From: Raffaelea ambrosiae
Lineage: Eukaryota > Ascomycota > Sordariomycetes > Ophiostomatales > Ophiostomataceae
NCBI GenBank assembly: GCA_002778195.1
Contig: PCDI01000016.1
Span: 158,332 to 222,331 of the forward strand
DNA: 64,000 nt
Direction: 5' to 3'
Position numbers and translations under genes: made by a program. The notes beneath the pieces are model-generated. The model saw only the letters and a program-made list of their open reading frames with translations, made no database searches and was not told the DNA's origin. This document shows, in pieces, positions 54,260-64,000 of this stretch. Position 1 is the stretch's first letter. Every line of letters starts with the position of its first letter.

Positions 54260-57158
54260 CTAATAGCTGACAATCGCAACAGCCGTCGTCTGTCGCGTCG
54301 CGCCCGGGATCGAAGTCTCGGAAATGTCGGTGGTCTCCTCCACGGCATCATCCTCCTCGCTCTCACTCATACTCGCATAACCCGGATCGGTCTGGTCGGT
54401 CTCCATGCCGACGAGACTCCGCGTGACAGTCAGGCACTGGCGCACCATCGTGTGGCGAATGGCAGCATCCAGGCTGCCGTACTCGCTCGAGACACCACCA
54501 ATCCAGACACGCAGAGACCCGGCCAGGCGCTCGAGCGACAGGGCACACGTCTCGGCCGAGCCGCGCTGGGCGTGCAGGGCCATCATCAGACGGTAGGCCG
54601 CCGCGCATACCAGCAGGGACACTGCCTGACCTTGGCTTGCAGCTGGCAGGAGGACGTCAACGGAGGCGAGAACGCCTTGCGGAGGGGTGCTGAAACGCTG
54701 AAGGTGAGCAATGGCCATGGCGCAGCGTAAGGCCACGACAGCGTCGGGATCGGGAATGATGGAAGTTAGGGGCGAGTCAATGAGAGGCGGCACGGCGCTT
54801 CTAAATTTCCGATGCTTGTCGGGGTCGACACTCGGCTGGAGGGCACGCAGGGCAACAGCAATGCTGGCACCACGCTTTTCGTCGACAAGAACGGCACGGG
54901 CAACGAGAGCGCGCACGTGGGCGTCGGATCCGATAGGCGCAGCGCGGCCAGCCAGGGCGAGGTATTCACTGATCGACTGGGTCGTTTCGTCCGACGAGTT
55001 CGCAGTTGCGTTGGCGGACGTGCTGACAGCCGTATCGGAAGCAAGGGCGGTGGTGAGGGCCCGGTGCAGGACCAGGCTAGAGAACCAGGCGGCCACGGCA
55101 TCCATGGGCGAGCGGACCGCCAGGTCGTCGACAACGGCATTCATGCCATCAACATCGACCGACGCAGAGCTCACGTCAGAGGTCGTAGGCTTGTTGAAGG
55201 CCAGGTTGTAGGCGCGCTGAACGACATCGTCGCAGAGGACGTGGTCGCAGTCCTCGGCCAGGAGGGCGGCGAGGTGGCTGGGCAGCTCATCTTCAGGCTG
55301 CAGGGACGATGAAATGGGAGAGCAAGTAGTCGTGGCGCCAGACACGGACGTTCTTCTTTCGCTGGTGCGGCTGAGCTGGATGGCCAGGAGGTTCTGTTCA
55401 CGGGCGGCGTTCCACTTGCTGCGGGCCAGATGGGCGGCAAAGGTGTCGATGATGGGGTTCTTGCCGAGCTGGCGCAGGAGGACACGGATGTGAAGAGCGT
55501 TGAGCATCAGACGCATCGGGGTGTCAGGCAGGGTGCGGGAGGCAAGAAGGGTCAGGGCGAGGCGGCCCTCGTTGATCTCGACGTCACCGCCCGCGAGCTG
55601 GGCATCCAGGGCAATGTTCCAGGCCTTGACGCGGCCAGTCTCCTGTTCAGGGGTCTGGCCGGTCAGGATCTGGTAGCCATGGGCGCCAACGGCGTTGCGC
55701 AGGCTCAGCTTGGCCATCTTGAGCAGAAGGGCGGCGGCCTCGAGAGCAAAATTGTGGCGTGGTACCCAGACGCTCTGAATGGCGGTGAGCCAGGCCTGGC
55801 GGCGGATGTGGATGGGCGACGCCAGGGATGGCGCGGGCTGCAGGGGCGCCGAGGCTGAAGTGGCGGGATCCTGCTGGTTTTCCTTGCCTGTCGGTCTGGG
55901 ACGCGGCGCCAGTGCGGCGAGAATCGACGGGACGAAGACCCAGACCATGATGCCCACGAGCAAGAAGAGCTTGAGCGAGGTGAGAATCTGGCTCGACGAG
56001 AAATAGTAGCCTCCGAACGAAACCGTAGGCGGCACCGGAACCGCGAACAGGCCGCGGCCCTCGGGCTTCTCGTTGCTGACCTCGTCCTCGCGGAGGCCCT
56101 CGAGGATCATCAGGCCGGCGAGCGAGCCGACCATCATCTTGCCCAGATAGGGGCCGGCGTTCTGCCAGCGGTTCTGCTGCATCTGCTGCTGCTGCTGGAT
56201 CTGCTGCTGCCGCACAACAGCCGGCGTGTTCTGGAACGGCTGTGCCGGCACCGGGTAGGGGCGTCCGGCCGCAGCCTGCGCCTGCAGGATGCGCTTCATC
56301 TCCTCGGGCACGGGGATCATGCCCTGCGGGTCGGGGCCGCGCGTTCCCGCTCCAAACTGCATGGCGGCGGTCGGGTCTGGCGTGGCAGCCGAGAACTGCA
56401 TGGCCGCCGCCGCCGCAGCGGCCGGGTTCGGCTGGGCCATGGGGCTCATGGGGTTGGCGGTCAGGGCGCCGTGCATAAACAGCTTCTCAAAGGCGGCAAT
56501 GCGCTGCTGCATCTGGCCGTTCTCGTCCTGCAGACGGTTGTTGCGCTTCTCGAGATGGCGGATGTACTCGGTGGCCTTGCTGAGCACAGTGGCCTTGTTG
56601 AGCTTGTGGGCGGGCGTCAGGCCGTGCAGCTCCTCGCGGTCTTCGGTCGTGTCTTCGCCGCGGGCGCTCTTGGACATGATGCGCAGACTGGGCACGCTGT
56701 CGCGCAGGGCCGCGATCTTGTCGTTGAGGTTGGTGCGGTACCGCTTCTCAATCATGTTGTGGGCCGTCTTCTTGATCGGCTGCGGGCCGTCCTCGTCGTC
56801 GTCGTCGTCGTCGTCCTCTTCTTCAGCGGAGGACTTGCGCTTGCGGCCGTTCATGCGCGCCAGGTCGAGCGCGTCGGGCGACGGAGGGCCGCCTCCTGTG
56901 CTGCTGCCAAGTCCGAGAGCAGCAACGCCGGAGGCCGCGCCGCCATTGCTGGACGTCGGGCTGGGTTCGCTCTTGGGCGAGTGGTACTGCAGGTGGGCGG
57001 GCATGGCGATGATCTTGAGGGCCTCCTGCTGGGCCGGGGTCAGGGAGCTGAGCAGCTCGGGCGGGAGCTGTGGCCGGAAATGGGCCTCGGGGGCCAGAAA
57101 GGGGTTTTGCTGCTGCAGGCGTTGGAGAAGCTCCTGCTGGATCTGGAACTGCTGTTGT

Positions 57159-57190
<32 letters not shown>

Positions 57191-58240
57191 GGCTGCGTCG
57201 AGCTGGCCTTGGGCGAGGTCCTGTCCCTGTGGCTGTCCTTCTTGCTGCGGCTGTTGCTGAGGACCAAAACGCGGTCTTTCGGGGAGCTGTATGCCGGTAA
57301 ACGGCGTGCCTGTGGCCAGCTGGGGCCACTGCTGCTGGGCAAGGAAGGCCTGCGCCGGATTGTAATCGCCGGCAAACGGGTTGTTGACGGGGAGCGCGGC
57401 ACTGCTGTCGACGCCTCCGACAAACGGGATGGTTGGGGGAACTGCGCCGGGATAGAAGAGACCCCAGGACGGATCAGGCTGCTGCTGCTGGGGAGTCTGG
57501 AGGGGGGTGCTCTGCGTCGAGGTGGTCTGCGACGCCTGCTGTGATGCGTGTTCGGATGTGTGCTGCTGCGGCTGCTGCTGTTGCTGCGGGACCTGGGCGA
57601 AAAAGGGCGTCGACGGCGAGGGCCCGATGGCGGAGGGCGGCACGGGCGACGAGACCACAGACGGATCGACGCTGGGCGCGTTGGAGCTGGAGGTGCTGGT
57701 GTTGAGGGTGGCGAGGGTGCTGAGGTTTGTGAGCGAGTCGGGAACGCTGCCGAAGCTCTGCAGGCTGTCGTGGACGCTGGCGCTGTGGTGCAGGTTGTGG
57801 ACGGACGGGCAGATGGGGGCGGTGTCGGGGCGGTCGCGCTTGATGTCGGCGCTGGCGAGGTCGGTGATGTCGTTTTGGAAGTTCTGCGGAGGCAGGTTGT
57901 GTTGCAGACTGTGTGGTGACAGGCTTTGTTGTTGCAGACTTTGCTGCAGCTGGCTGATCGGCAGCGTCTGGGGACTGGCTATTTGGCTGCTGCTGCTGCC
58001 GGGTTGCGGTTGCCCGATTATTAGCTGCCCCTGCCCGATTGGGCTTTGCTGCCCTTCGCTCCTTCCCTGGTGGCTCTGCTGGCCTGGCCGCTCCTGCCCT
58101 TGCTGACTGCCCAGCATGGCCCCGTACGACTGGCCGTCCTCGCCCGCGGCGCTGCTGCTGTTGTTGGCAGCCGCCCCAGGCACGTCCAGCGGCTCAACCA
58201 GACCCGCATAGGCAGGGTCTCCATCCTGCTGATCCGCCAT
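54260..58240 (-). CDS. srbA: SREBP-family membrane-tethered bHLH transcription factor (SrbA/SAH-2 type)
   Basis: In fungi this family senses sterol and oxygen supply. The N-terminal bHLH part is released from the ER membrane (Dsc complex, rhomboid protease) and activates ergosterol, iron and hypoxia genes. A single uninterrupted frame of 1326 residues. Residues 1-480 are Gln/Ser/Pro-rich with a poly-Gln run at about 350-363. The bHLH, about 485-575, has KKTAHNMIEKRYRTNLNDKI with the SREBP-specific Tyr in place of Arg, a loop extended by DTTEDREELHGL, then KLNKATVLSKATEYIRHLEK and a leucine-zipper-like stretch. Two hydrophobic segments follow, near 700-715 (MMVGSLAGLMILEGL) and 752-777 (LKLFLLVGIMVWVFVPSIL). 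The C-terminal 500 residues are helical, matching the region found in fungal SREBPs (DUF2014 type). Its 3' end faces nitrite reductase. The start is the first ATG, MADQQDGDPAYAGLVEPLD. Confidence 0.9.
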
Positions 58241-61200
58241 CGCAAGACAACACCGCTATCGTGCTGGCGCTGTGCTTAGCCGTTGCTGGTCGGCCCCCCT
58301 GATAGCCTCTGTAGCGAGTACGATGGCAGAGTACGTACCCCGGAGCGCGTACCTCGAGTGAGACTCTTGCTCTGCTGCGGCCACGCCCGTGTGCCGCGAG
58401 ACCGCGCTGTTTCCCCCCCAAACCGTTCGACTGCGTCGTCCAAAATGGCCTGACTGTCCCCCCTAGGCAGTTGGCCCCAATCTCCCCGGGGTGAGGGCGA
58501 GGAAGGGGGGAGGGGGTGGGGGGGCGTGTGTGGAAGGCGTCGTAGGTGGTGTGAGGTAGTGGCGACAGTGGTCTCTTTTTCTCTCTTTCTCGTCGTGTTC
58601 GGTGTCTTGCTCGCTGACTCTCCTCTCTTTGTCGTGCTGGCTTGCTGCGTCAATGCTGCTTTGTCGCAGGCGCGCAAGGAAGGACGCTGGGCACGGCCGC
58701 AATGCTGGCTGCTAGTACAACGGCGGAATGCGCACGCAATTCCTTAACAGAAGCGGGTCTAGCACCAGCCCGGGCCTTCCCAAAACCCGAGAATAAAGCG
58801 AATTTAAAAAAAATCGGATTAAAGAAATCGCTTATGGGCAGTGTATACCGCCTAGCTGGTCTGGTATACCGCTTGTGTGTATGGCCTCTTGAGGAGGCAC
58901 ACCCCTGGGATAGGCCTGGGTATCGCCTGTATGGCCTCCCTTTGTGCGTGTCGTCGCTGGTCTAACCAGGCTCAGCAGTGGCCTCAGTCAGCGAGTGCAG
59001 CGAGTGCAGCGGGTGCAGCGCGCGCGCACAGAGTCCAAGTAGCGGGGGGACGCAGGGCAGCGTCGTGTTTGGAAGGGGGGGGGGGGGGCGTGTACGCTGT
59101 CCAAGGACCAAACAGGCCCCAGAAAAACAGCAAGGGACGACAAGGAAGGCCGAAGCAAAGCCGCCCACCGCGAGAACAGACGGACAAAGCAACAGGCCAA
59201 AAAGATCAGGTCGAAGGGCGGGAAAAGTCGTACGAGGAGGGAGAAGCAATCGACGATGTGCGGGAATTGAACGAGGCAGCGCTGGGGGCAGACGGCCCAG
59301 GTGTTATAGCGCAATCAGCCCACAGTTGTGAGGAATCGTTCCATGCTCCGGACCACTGGCACCATTTGCGCACCAAACCGTCTCTCACGTGCAGCTAGTA
59401 CTGTTTGGGGCGCCGGGCAGGGTAAAGAGAAAAAAAAAGAGACGAGAGCCAAGAGTGAAGAGGCCAAAGGAGGGGCCAGCAGCCGTGTGCAGACGCACTA
59501 TGCACGGTCCGGCCACTGTGGGTGACAATCCGAGGAAAGAGCGATGGCGATGGACCTTCTTGAATGAACAACAAGACAACTCCTCAGTCAAGCCTCATCA
59601 ATACTAAAAGAGGACGTCTCTCAATCTTTATTACTATATATTTTTCTTCCGGCCCCCTCCCCCCCCTCCCTCGTCTGCTCGGCCTGTTGCCCTTTTTGCT
59701 CACCCGGGCCCTTGCCTCTACCACTTCCCCCGGTCTGCTACCTTTTTTCTCGACTCGCCCAGCACTAGAACACTAGTAACAAAGCTCGGCTTGTCGGGGC
59801 GGGTCATTGTCCTCCCTCTGTGACAGACCGCCACCGGGCAACCTCCTTTTTTTCTGGTCCCAGCTCCGTCCCGCTGGAAAGGAAAGAGCATGATGGGAAA
59901 TGAATCCAATCAGGATGGGGCGAATGGGCAAATGGCGGCCGGCAAACCTCTATGCAAAGCCGGAAGACACGAAGTGGTAGCAAGGGCATTGTGGGGAGGG
60001 AAGGCAAAGAGGCGAAAAGCCAGCCAGACCGGTCACCAAAAGCTCTTTCCTGAGACAGAAGGAGCTTGCAAGTTGCAACCAAACAGCCCAATCGTAGACA
60101 AGGGAGGTTTTGGTTGCTTCTTCCGCTCCTTCCTTCGTTGCTTCTTTCCTTCTTTCCTTTTTTTTTCTTTTTTCTGTAACAGTCTAACAAACCCAACAAG
60201 CCTAAAAAAAACGGGTTTCAGCCTTTTCCCAGGGCGAAAATGACGATCCCGAAAAAAAGGCCTAACGTATTTTTTCTCAAAATAGCTTCCACTTTGGGGC
60301 GTGCATGTGTCTCTGCTTCCCTCTTCCCCGATGTCGTTCCACGGTATTTTGACAGCTCCCCCTCGTGTCGCCCCTCCCCTCCCTCAATCTTATCTCGTTG
60401 ACGATGGCCGCGGCCGAATCGGCAGCCGAAGAAGAAAACCGTCCAAACTAAGGACCTCCTAGCAGCCGAAACTGTCACTTGTCACATTTTCCCGAGCAAG
60501 ACAAAGTACTGGCAGGTACCTGTATTCTACCTTGTATTACCGTCTTCCTGTGTTCGTACGAGCAAGTTACAAGAAGTCCCTTTGTGACGGAGCATCGCTT
60601 CTTTTTGCCTCCCAATAATTGTTCCTTCGCGCCGTTCCACTCGGTCCAGGCCAAGACGAGCAAAGTGAAAAGCCAAGGGCAAACCGAGGCAAAGAAGAAG
60701 AAATCAAACAACCCACCGGGAGGCCACCATGGGCCACCAACGACCACAATAGGAAACAAGAGGCAACAAGAGGCCACCGGGATGGGGACTGACGACAACT
60801 GGAGACCAGAGACGACTGGACACTACTGGAGACGACCCAAGATCAGCCAAACAAACGAGAAACACGACCCTACCTCGCCTAGCCTACTAGGGGAGGGTGG
60901 ATGGCAAGGCAGTGAGTGTGTACGGTGCACTCGTAGATTCCCATAGGTGGGTGGGTTCAGACCACGTTTCTGGGCTGCGTTTGTCCGATTCTGTCTGTTT
61001 CCTGTATCTTTTTCGCTCACTTTTTTCCTGCGTTTCCGCTTTTCTGTCTGTCCTGTTTCATGCTCTATCGGGGGATTTTTTTTTTGGTCCTGGAAGGCCG
61101 GAAATACGGGAAATGGTAAAGCATGATAATGGGGGAAATTGGTGGGACTTGGGGAAGATTAGGGGAATTTCCCATCACAATGGCCGTCTTTGTCAGAACC

Positions 61201-61941
61201 GCACTTGCAATTTGCGGTGTGAAGACTCGGTGAGGTGGACGCGCACAGTGTGGAAGGCTTCTCGGTCTCGGTCTGGCAGAGACGTTTCAGCTTTGTTGCA
61301 AAAGGCAGCCGTCAACAGAGCACGAGCGAGTAGTGGCAACCAGGCCAGGGGCAGACTGTGTCTCAGGTCAAGGAGTGTCTCATGAGCACGAGAGTAGCAT
61401 CTCCAACTCAAGAAGCGAGAGATGCAAAGGCCACGATGTAGTTCTTTGCTGTGGGCACCATGGTAACGTTACGATACCTTTGTGATGTTTCGTTGACGTG
61501 CATCACCGGATTCTGTGAAATTCAGGGGCGCATCTGAGCCAAGATGCTGTAAAGAGAGCTCGCAACAGTCTTCAAGGACGGCTCGACTTCATTCAGCATC
61601 GTGTTTGATTCAACATTACTTCGCGTTACGCAACGAATGACTGCTGGCGAAAGTTCTATTGCGAAGAATACACCTCAAAGGAAAAGCGAGATACTCCAGG
61701 CATACAAGAAGAGAAAAAGGGAAAGAATGAACTGAGAATAAAAAATGAAAAAAAAAAATTTGAAAAAAAGAGACAACGAATAGAGTCACAAGAAAAGTGT
61801 TAAGAGAAAAAGAAAAGAAAAGGTATCTGGATCCTCCTCCACATATTTACTTCGTCCCGTTTCCGTCCCCCGTTTATTTCCTCCATTACCGTGTCTCCAC
61901 CAACCATCTCCCTTTTTTTATTTTTATTTTTATGTTTATTT
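58241..61941. other. 3.7 kb gap upstream of SREBP, no supported gene
   Basis: The SREBP promoter and the 3' region of the gene at 61942. Contains a 9-bp repeat (58991-59017), a G run (about 59078-59088) and several short frames without any recognisable content. CTCACCCC on the minus strand near 58487-58494 is only a partial match to a sterol regulatory element. Confidence 0.55.
58991..59017. repeat. 9-bp tandem repeat, 3 copies (GCGAGTGCA)
   Basis: Two exact copies and a third with one change, in non-coding DNA upstream of SREBP. Confidence 0.85.
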
Positions 61942-64000
61942 TTACCACGTCTCGTCCATGCTCTTCACCATCTCCAGCGTCGGCGTCTTCGGCTCCAGCC
62001 GCCGCATCCGCTTCCGGTCCGCCTTCGTCACCAGGCTCGGCGTCATCGGCACCACCGGCGAAAACGGCTGGTACGGCGTGTACGGCACCGGCGCACCCGT
62101 CCACGGGGCCCCGCCCGGCGACAGCGGGCCCGTCCGCTCAAACACCGTCTGCTTGGTCTGGTGCGACACAAAGGACGGCGACGTGATGGACGGCTCGTAG
62201 GCGCGCAGAGGCAGCGCGCCGCCCGTGCGGACCGCCGACGGCGCATTCGCCCGGCCCAGCCCCCCCGCGGGGGCCAGGGTGAACCCGCCGGCCCGCGGCG
62301 ACGCCAGCCCGGGCGAGTTGAGGCTGCCAAACGTGTCGCCCCGCGGCGACGACAGACCGCCGAACCCGACGGTCGCCCGCGGCGACGCCGGCAGCGTCGA
62401 GAACCGCGCGCCCGGCTTCGGCGACGTCGGCAGACCCACAACCAGCGGCGCCTGCGAGCTCTGCGTCGCCGCCGACTGCGGCTCGGCGCCGGCGCCGTCC
62501 GACAGGTACGTCGCCGCCGAGGCCCGGCTGGCCTGGCTGTTGGTCGGCATGTGCAGCCGCCCCGGCGTCGGCCGCGCCCGTCGTTCTTTGGCCTGTCTGT
62601 CCTCGCTGCGCTCGCTGTTCTCTCTGGCCTGTCTGTCCTGTCTGTCCGCGCTGCGCTCGCTGACCTCTCTGGCCTCGCTGCCTTCGGGCATCTGCCGGCC
62701 ACGTCTTTCCGTGACATCGCTCCGGGCGGCAGACCGCTCCGTCCGCACCGACCTCTCCGTGCGACGCGTCCGCTGGCTCGACGCATCCGACTCGTTGCCC
62801 AGCTGCTGCTGCTGCTGCTGCTGCTCAACCGCCGTATGCATCTGCTCATCGGCCGACGACGCGCCCGCCTCGTCCGCGCGGTCGTCGCGCGCATCCAGAT
62901 GATGCCGCGACGTCGACTCTTCCTCGGACACCTCCTCCGGGTCGCGGTGCTTGGTAGAGGTCGTGTAGTTGTTGCTGGTCTCCGGAAGAGCCTCCATGCG
63001 CTGGTCAATGCTTAGCGGCGACATGTCGGGCGGCGTCAGCGGCGCCACCGTCGACCGCCGGATGCTGGGGTTGACGTAGTTCATCTGCGTCTGGGGCGGC
63101 ACGAACACGGGCACGGGCGGCGGCGCGGCCGGCGCATAGTACCGCGGCGGGATGGCGTTCATCTCTTCGCCCATGTCACCAGCCGCAGCGCCGCCACCCA
63201 TAAACGAGCTGGGCGGGCCGCCGCGCGGGAACGTGCCCGACATGGGCGTCATGATGGGCGACGAGATGGACATGCCCTGGACGGGTGCCTTCTTGCGGCC
63301 CAGCGGCGACTTGAGCGCCGAGAAGATGGACGAAGTGCGCGACTGGGTGCGTGGCTGGTTCTGTTGGTGTTGCTGCTGCTGGTGGTGGTCCGCGTACATG
63401 TCGTTGCGGTCGCCCAGGCTCAGATTGAGGCTGATCGGCTTGCTTTTGTTGTCCTTCCTGGAGGAGCGCGAGAGGAGGGTGCCGGTCGAGGGTTTCTTCT
63501 GGAGCAGGCTCGAAGGCTGGGACGAGACAGCCGGCGGCAGCCCCCGGTGCGACTGGAAGGACTTGCTGGGGCTGTTGCCGCCGCTGGACTCCGGGCTGAT
63601 GGGCGTGGGCGGGTCGGCCAGGACGATGCCGGCCTGCTTGGCCTCGTCCTGCTCCAGCACGTACTTGTACATCTGCTCGAGCTGTGCCTGCGCCATGGCG
63701 TGGTCGGCCAAGACGACGTTGGGGTCGACGCTGGGATCGAAGCTGGGGCCGTGCAGGGAGGCGGCGGCAGAGGCAGCGGCAGCGTACGGGTTGTTGCTGC
63801 TGAACTGCTGGGTCGTCGGGTCCTGGTAGTAGAGCTGGCCGTCGATCTGGTAGCACTGCGCCGCCGGGTTGTTGGGGTCGTAGCTGCCGGGGTTGCTGCC
63901 GACGAGTGTCGGGCTGAGCGGTGTCGGGTAGGAGTAGTTGGGGTTGCCGGGGCTCTTGAGGCCGTAGGGGGTGCTGTCCTGCAGCTGGCAGTTGGCCGGC
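61942..64000 (-). CDS. Partial serine/proline-rich protein (C-terminal about 685 residues), function unknown
   Basis: On the minus strand the frame is open from the right edge to TAA/TAG-class stop at 61944-61942, so the 5' end is missing. Visible order: a Tyr/Asn/Pro-rich start (YDPNNPAAQCYQIDGQLYYQ), then a helical AMAQAQLEQMYKYVLEQDEAK block (aromatic/acidic). Next is a long Ser/Pro/Gln-rich region with proline-directed phosphorylation-type sites. Then comes an Arg/Glu/Ser/Asp-rich stretch with imperfect repeats (SERSADRQDRQ, NSERSEDRQAK), and several Ser-Pro-Arg-(Gly/Ala) motifs (SPRATVGFGG, SPRGDTFGS, SPRAGGFTL). The C-terminus looks conserved: VPYTPYQPFSPVVPMTPSLV, then KADRKRMRRLEPKTPTLEMV, ending KSMDETW. 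I do not recognise a named family. A scaffold or signalling substrate is conceivable from composition only. Confidence 0.75.
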   Translation of the reverse strand, partial: PANCQLQDSTPYGLKSPGNPNYSYPTPLSPTLVGSNPGSYDPNNPAAQCYQIDGQLYYQDPTTQQFSSNNPYAAAASAAASLHGPSFDPSVDPNVVLADHAMAQAQLEQMYKYVLEQDEAKQAGIVLADPPTPISPESSGGNSPSKSFQSHRGLPPAVSSQPSSLLQKKPSTGTLLSRSSRKDNKSKPISLNLSLGDRNDMYADHHQQQQHQQNQPRTQSRTSSIFSALKSPLGRKKAPVQGMSISSPIMTPMSGTFPRGGPPSSFMGGGAAAGDMGEEMNAIPPRYYAPAAPPPVPVFVPPQTQMNYVNPSIRRSTVAPLTPPDMSPLSIDQRMEALPETSNNYTTSTKHRDPEEVSEEESTSRHHLDARDDRADEAGASSADEQMHTAVEQQQQQQQLGNESDASSQRTRRTERSVRTERSAARSDVTERRGRQMPEGSEAREVSERSADRQDRQARENSERSEDRQAKERRARPTPGRLHMPTNSQASRASAATYLSDGAGAEPQSAATQSSQAPLVVGLPTSPKPGARFSTLPASPRATVGFGGLSSPRGDTFGSLNSPGLASPRAGGFTLAPAGGLGRANAPSAVRTGGALPLRAYEPSITSPSFVSHQTKQTVFERTGPLSPGGAPWTGAPVPYTPYQPFSPVVPMTPSLVTKADRKRMRRLEPKTPTLEMVKSMDETW

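Noticed and set aside
56289..57544. Plus-strand frames with leucine and cysteine runs opposite SREBP
   Set aside because: They are the reverse reading of CAG/CTG-rich SREBP coding repeats.
58487..58494. Possible sterol regulatory element upstream of SREBP (CTCACCCC on the minus strand)
   Set aside because: Only a partial match to ATCACCCCAC and in a generally G/C-rich stretch. Chance occurrence is likely.

Overview
This is nuclear DNA from a filamentous ascomycete, most likely a Sordariomycete. Several features point there. Introns are short with GT..AG ends and CTAAC/CTGAC-like branch sites. Exons are GC-rich, with long pyrimidine-rich or AT-rich gaps between genes. The gene set is typical of Pezizomycotina: PEX20, a fungal-type NAD(P)H nitrite reductase with a C-terminal Rieske domain, an SREBP with a fungal C-terminal region, and a Kin1-type kinase. 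An Ophiostomatales-like fungus would fit, but nothing here proves the order. I see no rRNA, tRNA, transposon, virus-derived or CRISPR sequence.

Layout, left to right: the 5' part of a disordered protein (minus, runs off the left edge, start at 1650); a 57-residue zinc-ribbon microprotein (plus, 3177-3350); GPI mannosyltransferase 2, GPI18/PIG-V (minus, 4113-6702, 3 exons); a 4.5 kb gap; a 741-residue uncharacterised protein (plus, 11232-13457); another 4.5 kb gap; a seven-exon secreted basic/acidic protein (plus, 17985-19512); the peroxin PEX20, followed in the same frame by a 195-codon open tail ending in AKL (minus, 20892-22818); SEC13 with a first exon that is only the start codon (plus, 24119-25354); a GPI-anchored sorbosone-dehydrogenase-like protein (minus, 26079-27694); a putative two-exon 72-residue gene (minus, 29140-29503); a WHI2-like BTB protein (minus, about 29817-31804); a GPATCH1-like splicing protein (minus, 32689-35051); a Kin1/MARK kinase (plus, 37688-41183); CAF40/CNOT9 (plus, 43140-44510); nitrite reductase (plus, 48498-52644); an SREBP-family bHLH factor (minus, 54260-58240); and the 3' part of a serine-rich protein (minus, 61942 to beyond the right edge).

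This is mainly a housekeeping neighbourhood and not a pathway cluster. Several genes touch membrane traffic (SEC13, PEX20, GPI18, and a GPI-anchored client-type protein), polarity (Kin1), mRNA turnover and splicing (CAF40, GPATCH1), and nutrient or sterol/oxygen response (nitrite reductase, SREBP, WHI2-like).

The observations most worth following are: the PEX20 stop codon followed by a long in-frame extension ending in a PTS1-like tripeptide; a 48-bp in-frame minisatellite inside nitrite reductase; a nearly all-purine intron in the same gene; a NirA-type site with GATA sites upstream of it; start-codon-only first exons; and the small zinc-ribbon gene. All exon boundaries were worked out by hand from reading frame and splice signals, and the joined frames were checked arithmetically.
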